A stretch of DNA of 64,000 bases. It comes from Caballeronia udeis. GTDB lineage: Bacteria > Pseudomonadota > Gammaproteobacteria > Burkholderiales > Burkholderiaceae. The stretch lies in assembly GCF_001544555.2 (NCBI RefSeq), contig NZ_FCOK02000029.1:1-64000 (forward strand). The letters are read 5' to 3'. This document shows positions 9,856-19,186 of the stretch, one piece after another; within the stretch, counting starts at the first letter, position 1, and each line of letters opens with the position of its first letter. A model generated the notes under the pieces. It was not told the origin of the DNA and searched no databases. It was given only the letters and a program-made list of their open reading frames with translations. Made by a program: the position numbers and the translations under genes.

Positions 9856-10572
9856 TTAGCCCACGTGTGCGAGGGCGCCTGTCGTGCGAACCTTGGGCGG
9901 CCGGTCGCGCAGCAGCAGGGGCATCAAACGCCGGTTGGCTGTCTGCGCCGCCCACTCGCAATACGCGGCGCTGCCGAGCACCCGGCCCTTGAGCGTCGAT
10001 TGCATCAGGTTATTGACCTCAAGTTCGTCAAGGGGTTGTGCGCCCAAATCGCGATATGCCTGGTGGCGTTCGAACGGTGTATTGCCGAGCGTCCGGTAGA
10101 GTGGATGGTCCTTGATGAAGCTATCGACACGCAGCCCGATGTGATGCATGAAGCTAGACCAATGGTAGTTGCCCGGCTCTGCCACAAGGCGTTTGCGCAC
10201 CGGCGCCTGATCGATGACCTGGCTCGCGAGCAGGAAATACCGGTCGGGCTCAATCACTGTTGCCCAGTAACCGCCACGCCACACCGAACCGCGGCGTCCA
10301 TGGCGGCGGTTGAAGGTCTCGACGTAGCGACGGCCGACCGCCTGCATCGCCATGGCCACGCTCGACGCGTATGAAGGTGTGACGAGGAACTGTACCGCGT
10401 CAGGCATGAGTACCCACGCATGGACTGCCAGATCGGCGACGCGCGCTGCGTCTGCCAGGCAGGCGAGGAAGTACAGGTAGTCTCCTTCGTCCAGGAATGC
10501 GGGCCCCGTGAGCCCCTGCAAGATAACGTGCTGCGGTTGTTCTGGGACGTAGTGCCGTGCAAGCGGTGTCAT
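9856..10572 (-). CDS. REP-associated (Y1/RAYT-type) transposase with catalytic residues lost
   Basis: 238 residues with the overall TnpA_REP/Y1 layout: the HAWVLMP strand, RRYVETFNRRHGRRGSVWRGG, PVRKRLV, YHWSS, and a C-terminal extension. In active members the strand after LMP reads N-H-V-H, giving the HUH metal site. Here it reads D-A-V-Q (A59, Q61), so both histidines are gone. The helix that normally reads YRYIELNPVRA reads SQVIDQAPVRK, so the nucleophilic tyrosine is also missing. The scaffold is otherwise full length and uninterrupted, which suggests either a dead transposase under selection for DNA binding (domesticated) or recent loss. No REP palindromes were recognised beside it. Confidence 0.8.
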   Translation of the reverse strand: MTPLARHYVPEQPQHVILQGLTGPAFLDEGDYLYFLACLADAARVADLAVHAWVLMPDAVQFLVTPSYASSVAMAMQAVGRRYVETFNRRHGRRGSVWRGGYWATVIEPDRYFLLASQVIDQAPVRKRLVAEPGNYHWSSFMHHIGLRVDSFIKDHPLYRTLGNTPFERHQAYRDLGAQPLDELEVNNLMQSTLKGRVLGSAAYCEWAAQTANRRLMPLLLRDRPPKVRTTGALAHVG

Positions 10573-11148
10573 GCTGAATCAACCAGAAATCCGTGTGTGA
10601 GAAAGCGATCCGACAGGTATCGAACGCGTGACGGTGCATAACGAAATTCTATGGGTAATGTGCATGCGTTTGCATCACGAACAGGCCTCTTTTCTGGCTT
10701 CTTTTCGTTGATTTGCCGCTTCGCAGCCAGCATCTTTTTTATGCCACCGCTGAATAGCAGCGCCGCGCTATACACCTCCAGATGCTCTGCCTGCGCGCCA
10801 TCCGGCACCAATACATCAGGCAGCACGACGGTACAGCGGTCGAAGCGTCCCTGGTCTCCATTCGCATCCCACCTGAACCGGGCAAAGCCCAGCGTAATGT
10901 GGTTTGCGAATTTCATCGGCAGGTATGTGTTACGTAGTTCGTCGCTACCTCGAATCCATAGACGTTGCGGTGAAACCGTGAATGCGTCGGCGTTGCGTTT
11001 TTACACAACCTGGACCCGTTCCAGCCGCTCGGATGGGGTTGATGAGCGTCCGTTTGCGGTCCGGCATTAGCCGATCACGTATGACGGGCCTGTCACCAGT
11101 CCGTTGTCGCATATCGCAGTGCCCGCGATGGCTGGGAAAACACTGCAG
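10573..11148. other. Intergenic between RAYT-like gene and cyclase 3' end
   Basis: About 575 bases. Open frames exist on both strands (a 115-codon - frame at 10569-10916 and a 139-codon + frame at 10651-11070), but neither has a family match or a clear ribosome site. I treat the stretch as non-coding. A promoter for the RAYT-like gene should lie near its left part. Confidence 0.35.
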
Positions 11149-14100
11149 CTACGCGGCAAGGAACGCGTTGATAGCGACCAAGTAACTCTCGAACCCGGCA
11201 TCCCGAAGTACCGCGCCGACGCGCTCGAGTTCGCGCCGTGTGGCATTGTCAACCTGGCCTTGCAGGCAGAGGGCGAGCACACGGCCGCGCGCCGCGAACA
11301 GCTCCGCCCAAGGCAGCGGTTCGACGCGCGTATATTGCTCGAGGCCCGTCACGTAGCGCAGCGCGCCGGACGCGTCGCCGGCCGAGAGCATCGCTTCGAT
11401 GGCGTCGCGGTAGAACCACAGGTGATTGTGACCAACCGCCCCGAGACGCAGTAGTTCTGCACCCTTGGCCAGCAAACGCGCACGCTCGGCGTCGTCCTCC
11501 ACGGCACGGCACAACGCGCCCACTGCCTTGGGAGCGCTGAACTGCATGCCCACCTCGCCACAGATCGCCAGCGCTTCATGCAGCAGGCTCGCGGCGTCTT
11601 TCCGGCGGCCGCAATCAAGCAGCACCCGCGCCTGCATCTCTATGTTTTGCGCCTCGAAGCGGCGCGCTCCCAGTTGCTGGATCAGTTGCATCTCCTGCTC
11701 GAGATGGACTTGGGTCGCCTGCACATCGCCCATTTCGAGGCAGGCAAAGACGCCCAGCGTCTCGCCCAGCATCTGCGCGCGTGGCTGTCCAACGAGCGTT
11801 GCCGCACGCACTGCGGCAACCGCGTCCTCACGCGCTTGCTGCGCTTCGTTGAGGTACATCCGGCTGAAACCCTGCATCGGGCGATTCGCGACCTCGATGC
11901 GGCCGAGGCCGTGTTCGCGACTCAACGTAACGCAACGGCTGAAGTGTTCGAAAGCCGTCCGCATTCGCCCTTGCGCGTAGGCTGCGTCGGCAAGCCCGCC
12001 GAGAGCGCGCGCCTCCGCTTCGGGAACGCCCACGCGCCGCGCATACGAAAGCCCTCGCTCATGCTCGGCGCGGCATTCCTCGATCTTGCCGAGGGGGAAG
12101 AGAATGTTTCCACGCAGATGGTGCAGGCGCGCGAGTTCCGACACCATGTCATCGCGTTCCGCCACCTTCTGGGCCGCTTCCAGCAGAACGAGGGCCTCAG
12201 CAAGACCTTCATTGACCCGTAAGCCCTCTGCGAGCCCGAGCTGCGACCGGCATACGCTTGCTTCGTCCGGCGCAGCGGCCAATGCCGCCCGGTACGTGTC
12301 AAGCGACGCCGCAATATCGCCGAGGTCCCGTTGCAGTTCGCCCTTGAGGCAGATGAGCGCGTGGCGATCCGTGTCCTTCTTCGCGATTTCGAGGCCTCGT
12401 TCGATCAGGCGTACCGCCGCCTCGATAAAGTAGGCCGTGCGTTGCGCGACGGCCGCGTCAAGATACGCCTGCGGGGCGCGGCTATCGTCGGCGCGATCGA
12501 GATGCTGGGCGTACAGCACGGGGTCGGTAGCCGCGAACCAGTCGGCGGCTCGCCGGTGCAACTCGCGCCGGCGTGTTCGCAGCAGCGTCGAGTAGGCACC
12601 TTCCTGAATCAATGCGTGCGCGAACAGGAGATCGTCGCCTTCCGGTACCACAAGCGCATTGGCGACCAGAGCATCGCAAACGTACTCGGGTTCATCGATG
12701 AGCCGGCGCAACAACGCCACGTCGAAGCGCTGCCCGATCACCGCAGCCGCCTGAAATGCCTGGCGGTCGCGCAGGGTCAGGCGATCCATGCGTGCCAGCA
12801 CCAGGCTTTGGATCGAGGCGGGGACAGCTTCACCGCTACCTTCTTCGGCGTTGCGCAGGAGCTGTTCGAGGAATAGCGGATTGCCGCCCGCCCGTTCGAT
12901 GCAGGTGAGCGCTACACGCTGGCTGGCGTCAATGAAGTCTCCCGCCAGGCTCAATGCCTCGTCTCTTCGCAACGGCCCGAGATCGATGGTGGCAAACGGC
13001 GTACCGCGACAGCGCGTTCGCCAGGCGGCGTCGAGTGGATCGCCTTCCACGCGCGATGTCATCACGAGCAGGCCCGGGCCGTTGGCAACGCCCGAGGCGA
13101 AGGCCGCGAGGTCGTCGAGCACCTGCGGGTCGGCCCAATGGAGGTCCTCCACGACAATCATGACCGGCCCGTTCCGGCATGCATTTTCAGTCAGCGTCGC
13201 GATGAGCGCCTGCTTGCCGCGTTTGCGCGCGGCGTGTGCCATCGCATCATAGAGGGTCCGCCATTCAGCGGATTGCGGCAGATCCAGGAGATCATGGAGG
13301 AACACGATCTGCTCAGGCTTGACGACGCCGGCCGAGACGACACGCTCGACGGCGATGCCTAGCTCGACGGCACTTGCGGTAGGCGACAGGCCGAGCAGGC
13401 TGCCGATGACAGCTCGCACCGGATCCTGACCTTTGCCGACGCCGAAATCCAGCACGAGGCCGCGATGGATCTCGAACCCCTGCGTCTGCGCGACGCCGCG
13501 CATCTCATTGACAAGCCGCGTCTTGCCAATGCCCGCATCGCCACGAACATACACGACATGGCCTGCTTGCCCGGCGAGAGATGCGCGGACAATCCCATGG
13601 AATTGCTCGAGTTCAGCCTTTCGTCCGACGAAACGGCCGCGGCTGGCAGTCAATGGCTCGCCCGCCATGCTGTGCAGCCGCCATACTCGCACCGGTGTAT
13701 CGATACCCTTGAAGCGCATGTCGCCGACCGGATCGCAGACTGCGTAGTCGCCAAGCGCGCGGTGGACGCCGTCGGAAACCAGGGTCTCGCCGGTCTTGGC
13801 CGCTGCCACGAGCCGCGCAGCGAGATTGACCGGATCGCCGTGCACCGTGTAGTCCTGCGCGTCGGCACGGCCGAGCGCGCCCGCGACAACCTCACCATTG
13901 GCAATTCCCACGTGCGCCTGCAAAGGACGCGGCGCCTGCGCGTTAAGCTGAGCCAGCGCGTCGTGAATATCCAGCGCGGCACGCGCCGCGCGCAGGGTAT
14001 CGGAATCGTGCGCGCGCGGAGCACCGAACAGCGCCATGACGGCATCGCCGATGTGCTTGTCGATCGTGCCGCCGTAAGCGAGCACGATACCGTCAACAAG

Positions 14101-14433
14101 CGCGGTATAGCGGCCGACGACGTCGCGCAATTCTTCCGGATCGAGCGACTGGGACAGCGCAGTAAAGCCGCACAGGTCAGCAAACAGAATAGTGACCTGT
14201 CTGCGTTCATCCGCTTGCACGTCGACCACGGACGGCGTCGCGCAAGACGCCGCCGTGGCGAGTTCGGAAATGGAAAAGAGCATGCGCTTGCGGTGGCCAA
14301 GCGAATGAACCCCGAGCTCCTTCAGATCCGCATCGGTCAGTCGGGGCAACATCGCGAAGTCGACGTCGTTGTCGGCAAATGTGCGCGCGTATTGCTCAAG
14401 CCCCAACAGGCTCAGCCATCGTTCAATATCCAT
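11149..14433 (-). CDS. SAM-class III adenylyl cyclase-AAA ATPase-TPR protein (soluble adenylyl cyclase-like)
   Basis: About 1094 residues. SAM domain about 1-60 (starts MDIERWLSLLGLEQYARTF), class III cyclase about 85-255, AAA/NB-ARC-like ATPase about 275-650, TPR-rich C-terminus. The cyclase has both metal aspartates (FADLCGF; HIGDAVMALFG), an adenine-type Lys/Asp pair (DKHIGD; DYTVHGD) and the N...R transition-state residues in VNLAARL, so it should make cAMP. The ATPase has GDAGIGKT and the Walker B-like VVEDLHWAD. The layout resembles mammalian soluble adenylyl cyclase, but with a single cyclase domain. ATG 14433 starts at the SAM domain; the open frame runs upstream to 14724 but would overlap the divergent promoter. 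Divergent neighbour: a SulP transporter with a cyclic-nucleotide-binding domain. Confidence 0.9.
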   Translation of the reverse strand: MDIERWLSLLGLEQYARTFADNDVDFAMLPRLTDADLKELGVHSLGHRKRMLFSISELATAASCATPSVVDVQADERRQVTILFADLCGFTALSQSLDPEELRDVVGRYTALVDGIVLAYGGTIDKHIGDAVMALFGAPRAHDSDTLRAARAALDIHDALAQLNAQAPRPLQAHVGIANGEVVAGALGRADAQDYTVHGDPVNLAARLVAAAKTGETLVSDGVHRALGDYAVCDPVGDMRFKGIDTPVRVWRLHSMAGEPLTASRGRFVGRKAELEQFHGIVRASLAGQAGHVVYVRGDAGIGKTRLVNEMRGVAQTQGFEIHRGLVLDFGVGKGQDPVRAVIGSLLGLSPTASAVELGIAVERVVSAGVVKPEQIVFLHDLLDLPQSAEWRTLYDAMAHAARKRGKQALIATLTENACRNGPVMIVVEDLHWADPQVLDDLAAFASGVANGPGLLVMTSRVEGDPLDAAWRTRCRGTPFATIDLGPLRRDEALSLAGDFIDASQRVALTCIERAGGNPLFLEQLLRNAEEGSGEAVPASIQSLVLARMDRLTLRDRQAFQAAAVIGQRFDVALLRRLIDEPEYVCDALVANALVVPEGDDLLFAHALIQEGAYSTLLRTRRRELHRRAADWFAATDPVLYAQHLDRADDSRAPQAYLDAAVAQRTAYFIEAAVRLIERGLEIAKKDTDRHALICLKGELQRDLGDIAASLDTYRAALAAAPDEASVCRSQLGLAEGLRVNEGLAEALVLLEAAQKVAERDDMVSELARLHHLRGNILFPLGKIEECRAEHERGLSYARRVGVPEAEARALGGLADAAYAQGRMRTAFEHFSRCVTLSREHGLGRIEVANRPMQGFSRMYLNEAQQAREDAVAAVRAATLVGQPRAQMLGETLGVFACLEMGDVQATQVHLEQEMQLIQQLGARRFEAQNIEMQARVLLDCGRRKDAASLLHEALAICGEVGMQFSAPKAVGALCRAVEDDAERARLLAKGAELLRLGAVGHNHLWFYRDAIEAMLSAGDASGALRYVTGLEQYTRVEPLPWAELFAARGRVLALCLQGQVDNATRRELERVGAVLRDAGFESYLVAINAFLAA

Positions 14434-14739
14434 GACCGTCACCGAAAGCCGTTTCCCGAAGCGGCGATCCTCGTTGGGCCGCAACGCGGCCCGGTTCTCC
14501 TCGCTGCTCAAAACGTATCGGTCCGCCTGACCAGAAATCAGACGAATTGACACTGCACGATTTGCAGCATCGAACCCACACGGGCTGTTCCCTGTTCCGA
14601 CCTTTGCCCGTGAATACACAGTGTAGGCGTCACGCGGCCAGGTGTAAGCAATTTGACACGACCGAAACCCGCGGCGGATACTAAATCGCTCTTCCAGCGA
14701 CGTCCGAAGCACGACCACCTGCATTCGTCGGGGAGTATC
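14434..14739. promoter_or_regulatory. Divergent promoter region, cyclase / SulP
   Basis: About 306 bases between ATG 14433 (-) and GTG 14740 (+). It must carry both promoters. I see no obvious CRP-type palindrome (TGTGA-N6-TCACA) on reading. GGGAG at 14731-14735 is the ribosome site for the SulP start. Confidence 0.45.
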
Positions 14740-16971
14740 GTGAAGCCAGACACGACCGGTTCAGCCTCCGGCGTTCGCACCAGCTCCCGCCTCTCCGGTT
14801 TGCTCGGCGACCTGACTGGCGGCGCAGTATCGACGCTCGTCATGCTCTGCTATGCAATGAGCCTCGGCACGATGATCTTCAGTGCGGATCTTGCCCGTTA
14901 TGCCGAACTGGGCGTGCCCACCGCGCTCGTCAGTTGCGTCGTGACCGCGCTGGTCATCGCGCTCATGAGTTCGATGCGCCTGAACATCGCGGGGCCCGAC
15001 AGCAATGCGACGGCGTTTCTCGCGGGCGTCGCGGCAGGCGTTGCCAGCAGCGTGCGAGCGGACGGCGGATCGACGCAGACCGTCCTGTTGACCGTGCTGA
15101 TGGCCATCGCGCTGTGTTCAGTGGTGACGGGTACCATCCTTTACGCGATTGGTTCGTCGAGGCGCAGCCGCTCGTTGCAGTTCCTGCCCTATCCGGTTGT
15201 AGGCGGGTTCCTGGCCGGCACGGGCTACCTGTTGTTGTCGGGTGCGTTTCGCGTACTGACCGGCGAGCCGCTGCACTGGCGCACGCTGGTGTTCCTGACG
15301 CATCTGCACTGGCTCGCCTGGATGCCTGCCGTGCTCGTAGGGGCACTTATTACGGTTCTGATGCGCAGCTGGAAGCACGCGGCCGCGCTGCCGCTCGTGC
15401 TGGTGTTCGGTATCGCGCTTTTCTACTTCCTGCTGCACGTCGACGGCCTGTCGATCGATGACGCGCGCAAGATGGGACTGTTACTTCCTCATGCGGGATT
15501 GCGTTTGAGCCAGATTCCCGCGTTTCACCTGCCGGAACCGCTCGTGCACGGCAACGTCGATTGGGCGGCCATCGGTGCACACCTGCCGGAGACGCTCGTG
15601 GTCACGTCAGCGTCGGCAATCACGATCCTGATGAACTCGACCGCGATCGGCGCGGCGACAGGCGAGGATATCGACCTGAATCGAGAAATGCGGGCTGCGG
15701 GCATCGCCAACCTCGCGAGCGGGATGCTGGGTGGAATGGTCGGCTATCAATCGTTCAACCGGTCGATGCTCAACTCGCGCGCGGGCGCGACAAGCCGGAT
15801 GGCCGGCGTGTTCGCGTCCCTCGCGTGCCTGCTTTTGCTGGTCGTCTCGCCAGACTTCGTCGCGCTGTTCCCCGTGCCGGTGCTGGTCGGGCTCCAGCTC
15901 TTCATGGGACTACGCCTGTTGATCCAGTGGCTGGTCGGTGCATACCGGAAGCTCAACTGGTACGAATATCTCCTTGTTCCGATCATTCTCGGCATCATCG
16001 CGCTCTATGGCGTTGTTACTGGCGTGGTGGCGGGCGTCGTCGCCGCGTGCGTGATGTTCGCGTTGCTCTATGGCCGCGTGAGTTGCGTGCGCATGGAGTT
16101 CGATGTCAGCACCCGGACATCGAACGTCGAGCGCAGCATCGAGGATACCCAGCGACTCCACGAACTCGGCACGCAGGTGTGCGGGACGTGCCTGCAAGGG
16201 TTCCTGTTCTTCGGCACGGCCAATTCGATCCTGCAGCGCGTGCGTGAACGGCTAGCCACGCGCAGTCCCGTGCCGGCCCGTTTTGTGGTGCTCGACTTTG
16301 CCGCCACTAGCGGGATGGACGCGTCGGTATCGGTCAGTTTCGTTAAGCTCAGACAGCTTTGTGCAACGATCGACGCGGATCTGGTCTTGACGGGATTGCC
16401 GCCGCGCTCGCGTGAGCTGCTCGGGAAAACCGGTACGCTCAATCTCCGGATACACGAGTTCGCGACCTTGGATGCTGGCCTGGAATGGATCGAGGACAAG
16501 CTGCTTGCACCGGGTGTCCTTGCCCCGCCTCAGGAGGAGGACAATTTCCGCGCAATGCTCGCGGCGCATTTCACGCCACACTCCCTGGAAAGGCTGGCTG
16601 CATGCATGGAGGTGCTCGATCTCGACGCCCGGCAGCCGCTGTTCCTTCGCGGCGAGCCGGGTGATGCCCTGTACATCGTTGAGCGCGGGCGTGTTGCCGT
16701 ATCGCTGCCGCTTGCGGACGGACGGTCGGTCCGGCTGCGCTCGTTCGGGCCCGGTACGGTGGTCGGCGAAATGGCGGTGTACACGCAGAATCGGCGCAGC
16801 GCTGATGTGCTCGCCGAAGTGCCCGCGCGTGTCCGACGCCTGTCACTTGAGACGCTGCTTGCACTCGAGCAGGACGATCCCGTAACGGCGCAGCAGTTCC
16901 ATCGCTTTCTCGTCAAGACGATTGCTTCACGGCTTGCGGTCGCGGATGAAGCGCTGCGCGCAGCCTATTGA
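14740..16971 (+). CDS. SulP anion transporter with STAS and cyclic-nucleotide-binding domains
   Basis: 743 residues from GTG 14740 (GGGAG six bases upstream). An N-terminal SulP core of about 10-12 TM helices (residues about 20-440) with the family-typical NIAGPDSNATAF and NSTAIGAATGEDIDLNREM; STAS about 450-590; cNMP-binding domain about 613-737. The phosphate-binding cassette is canonical: VVGEMAVYTQNRRSADV contains the Gly-Glu and Arg-Ser-Ala contacts for cAMP/cGMP. Known SulP substrates are sulfate, bicarbonate, dicarboxylates and nitrate; the substrate here is not readable. The direct divergence from an adenylyl cyclase makes cAMP gating of transport an attractive inference. Confidence 0.92.
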   Translation: MKPDTTGSASGVRTSSRLSGLLGDLTGGAVSTLVMLCYAMSLGTMIFSADLARYAELGVPTALVSCVVTALVIALMSSMRLNIAGPDSNATAFLAGVAAGVASSVRADGGSTQTVLLTVLMAIALCSVVTGTILYAIGSSRRSRSLQFLPYPVVGGFLAGTGYLLLSGAFRVLTGEPLHWRTLVFLTHLHWLAWMPAVLVGALITVLMRSWKHAAALPLVLVFGIALFYFLLHVDGLSIDDARKMGLLLPHAGLRLSQIPAFHLPEPLVHGNVDWAAIGAHLPETLVVTSASAITILMNSTAIGAATGEDIDLNREMRAAGIANLASGMLGGMVGYQSFNRSMLNSRAGATSRMAGVFASLACLLLLVVSPDFVALFPVPVLVGLQLFMGLRLLIQWLVGAYRKLNWYEYLLVPIILGIIALYGVVTGVVAGVVAACVMFALLYGRVSCVRMEFDVSTRTSNVERSIEDTQRLHELGTQVCGTCLQGFLFFGTANSILQRVRERLATRSPVPARFVVLDFAATSGMDASVSVSFVKLRQLCATIDADLVLTGLPPRSRELLGKTGTLNLRIHEFATLDAGLEWIEDKLLAPGVLAPPQEEDNFRAMLAAHFTPHSLERLAACMEVLDLDARQPLFLRGEPGDALYIVERGRVAVSLPLADGRSVRLRSFGPGTVVGEMAVYTQNRRSADVLAEVPARVRRLSLETLLALEQDDPVTAQQFHRFLVKTIASRLAVADEALRAAY

Positions 16972-17200
16972 CCGGCAAACCGGCATTGAGTGCATATCGG
17001 CGCAAAGATTTCGGATATGCCGCGATGTCCCGCGCGACCTCGCGTCGCCATGGCCGATGTGCGTCTCCCGCTTGTTAAGGCGCGAGAGCAGGTGGCAGAG
17101 CCAGTCACTCGTTCGTCTCGGGGGAGAAATCCGCATAACGGGCTATAGATCGGCCGGCACGGCGATCATACTGAAAAACAGCAAGCCGACCAGCAGCAGA
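16972..17200. other. Convergent intergenic, nothing identified
   Basis: About 230 bases between the SulP stop and the broken exporter 3' end. A short GCCGGTTTGCCGG-like palindrome directly after the SulP stop could act in termination, but it is weak. Confidence 0.3.
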
Positions 17201-17485
17201 TCAAGATTTTGCCCGCGTCGATCTCTGTGCCAAGAGATCGATGACCAGTTTTGGCACGACAAGGCCGAGACCCATCGCGAAAATAATCGTGATCGCGATC
17301 AGGCCATCGTTGACCGTTGCCGCGACGAGTTTCAAAGTCGCATGCGAGCCGTCGGCGAGCAGTTGCAGCACGCCGCTGGTCATTCTGAACACGAAGACCC
17401 CCGGCATCATCGACACCACCGAGGCAAAGCCAATCGGCGCAAAAGGCAGATGCGTGCGTCGCGATACCGGCGTCAGGATCAACCC
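17201..17485 (-). pseudogene. 3' fragment of threonine/serine exporter, separated by IS insertion
   Basis: Encodes the last about 95 residues of a ThrE-type exporter (ThrE_2 half: GLILTPVSRRTHLPF, then GFASVVSMMPGVFVFRM, then MGLGLVVPKLVIDLL). It has no start of its own. Its first codons join exactly in frame with the end of the N-terminal fragment (ASVIVE + GLILTP) once the insertion sequence is removed, giving a full-length protein of about 417 residues. The gene is therefore broken by the IS and not by point mutation. Confidence 0.88.
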
Positions 17486-17487
17486 TT

Positions 17488-17497
17488 CTATGAGCAG
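17488..17497. repeat. IS terminal inverted repeat, transposase-3' side
   Basis: CTATGAGCAG, the exact reverse complement of 19212-19221. It directly follows the thrE 3' fragment and overlaps the TTCTA junction repeat. Confidence 0.88.
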
Positions 17498-17995
17498 GCA
17501 TTTGTCAAGGTCTTTGACGAACCGTCCGATAGGTCATTGGCCACGTCGTTACGCGGCTCCCGGTGCGGACACAGGCTTGAACCGCGTCAAGGGCAGGCGA
17601 AGCCTGGCGCCAGCGCACCCTTGACGCCGCGCGGGGCCGATATGCTGCCACAGGGTGGCGAGCGTGGGTTATTGCGACGCCACGCTGCAGGCGCGCATTG
17701 CGGCCGGTTTCGATCGCTGCTCACAACTGCGTTGACCCGGTCTACGCGCCTGGTCTGAAGCCGCTCGTCGCGCTCGTGAGACATACCAGCATCTCACTAC
17801 CTTCTATCCGCTGGCGCCTGGCCAGCCTCATCCTGCATGCGCGTTACGCTGGAGTTTTTCCAGGAGCAATGCCCCATCTAAAAATCGGCTACGTATGTAA
17901 CCCGGGTTGTTCACGGGCATGCTCACATCAAACCAACTACGGTGGTGCTTTCGGCTCCTTGCGCGATTGCGTGGTCGCGAGAGATGCCTGACGAC
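17498..17995 (-). ncRNA. Candidate bridge-RNA region of the IS1111-like element
   Basis: About 500 bases of IS sequence 3' of the transposase with no convincing reading frame. In IS1111-type elements the 3' non-coding end encodes the structured bridge RNA with target- and donor-binding loops. I cannot fold it here, so both the existence and the ends of the RNA are inference from family architecture. The expected target core is the thrE junction around TTCTA. Confidence 0.35.
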
Positions 17996-19150
17996 TCAGA
18001 CTGACTTTAGCTGTGCCCCTTCGGGGATGACGCCGTCCTTCAGATAGTGCCAGAGCGCAATCGCGAGGCGCCGCGCGACCGCGACGATCGCAATGCGTCG
18101 CGCGCGGCGGTTCGGTCCCGTACCCTGCGTGCGCTGGTTGAACCACCGCGTCAGCGCGCTGCCGGGCTGGTAGCGGATCCAGTCCCACGCGATCTCGACC
18201 AGTAACGCGCGCACCCGTCTATTGCCCTGTTTGCTGATCCCCTGATCGGTGTGGCTTTCGCCGCTGTCGTATGGCTGCGGCACCAGTCCGACACATGCAC
18301 CCACCTGGCGCCGGTTGTTGAACTGTCTCCAGAACAGCTCGAGCGCGAGGCGCGACGCGCCCACTTCGCCAATCCCTTTCAGGCGCGCCAGGTCATCGCT
18401 TCGCTTGCGCGCGAGTGCCGGCACGCTCGCCTGCCGCGTCTTCTCCAGCGCCGCGAGTTGGTGCTGGGCCAGCGCCAGCCGCTCGCACTCGCGCAGCAGC
18501 CGCTCGCGCAATTCGGGCGGCAGCGGCGTGCCGTCGTGGCACCGCACCTCGTCACGCGCGAGGCGGCCGGCGAAGGCCTGGTGATCGACCTCATCCCAGC
18601 AGCCGAGCGTGGCCAGCAGTTTGCGCATGCGGTCGCGGTGCTGCAGGACTTCCTTCTGCAGTTCGCCGCGATCGCGCATCAGCTGGCGCGACGCTTCGTC
18701 CTGCGGTGACGGCACGTGAACCACGTGCATGCGGTCGCGCTCGCCGCGCAGCCACGCGCGCAGATTGATGACCAGCTTGATGGCATCGAGCCGGTCGGTC
18801 TTCGCACGCCGCTTGTGGCGTTGCACTGGAATGCTCGCCGGATCGATGACATAACACTCGACGCCGCGCGCCTGCAGCGCGCGGCAGATCCAGAACGCGT
18901 CCTGGCCCGCTTCGTAGCTCAGGACGGTGCGCACGCCGGCCGGCAGCGACCACTTCAGCTTCTGCTGTTCGATCACGTCAAGCACGGCCTGCAGGCGGGC
19001 GGCGGCCTGGGGCTGCGCCACCGTGTGCACGGCGGGCTTCTCGCGCCGGCCGTCGTGTAGCGCGACCTTCCACTTCGCCGCAGCAAGCTCGAGCGACACC
19101 GCCAGCACTGTTTCTTCACCATCCGTCGTGAACGTCTGATCCGTGCGCAT
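17996..19150 (-). CDS. IS110-family transposase (DEDD/serine recombinase)
   Basis: 384 residues. N-terminal RuvC-like DEDD domain with VSLELAAAKWKVALHDG, YEAGQDAFWICRALQ and RRAKTDRLDAIKL; the first acidic position appears as Glu (SLE) where many members have Asp. The C-terminal transposase_20 domain has LKGIGEVGASRLALEL, CVGLVPQPYDSGES and the catalytic-serine motif GISKQGNRRVR. Full length, no frameshift. ATG 19150 is preceded by AAGGAG at good spacing. It carries out IS insertion/excision guided by the element's RNA. The element looks intact and possibly active. Confidence 0.95.
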   Translation of the reverse strand: MRTDQTFTTDGEETVLAVSLELAAAKWKVALHDGRREKPAVHTVAQPQAAARLQAVLDVIEQQKLKWSLPAGVRTVLSYEAGQDAFWICRALQARGVECYVIDPASIPVQRHKRRAKTDRLDAIKLVINLRAWLRGERDRMHVVHVPSPQDEASRQLMRDRGELQKEVLQHRDRMRKLLATLGCWDEVDHQAFAGRLARDEVRCHDGTPLPPELRERLLRECERLALAQHQLAALEKTRQASVPALARKRSDDLARLKGIGEVGASRLALELFWRQFNNRRQVGACVGLVPQPYDSGESHTDQGISKQGNRRVRALLVEIAWDWIRYQPGSALTRWFNQRTQGTGPNRRARRIAIVAVARRLAIALWHYLKDGVIPEGAQLKSV

Positions 19151-19186
19151 GATGTTCTCCTTTGAACAGGACTCGACAAGCTGATT

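Noticed and set aside
10569..11070. Overlapping open frames on both strands (115 and 139 codons)
   Set aside because: No ribosome site, no recognisable domain, and the two frames exclude each other; treated as intergenic.
14434..14739. CRP-type (TGTGA-N6-TCACA) site in the cyclase/SulP divergent region
   Set aside because: Looked for because of the cAMP theme; no convincing match found.
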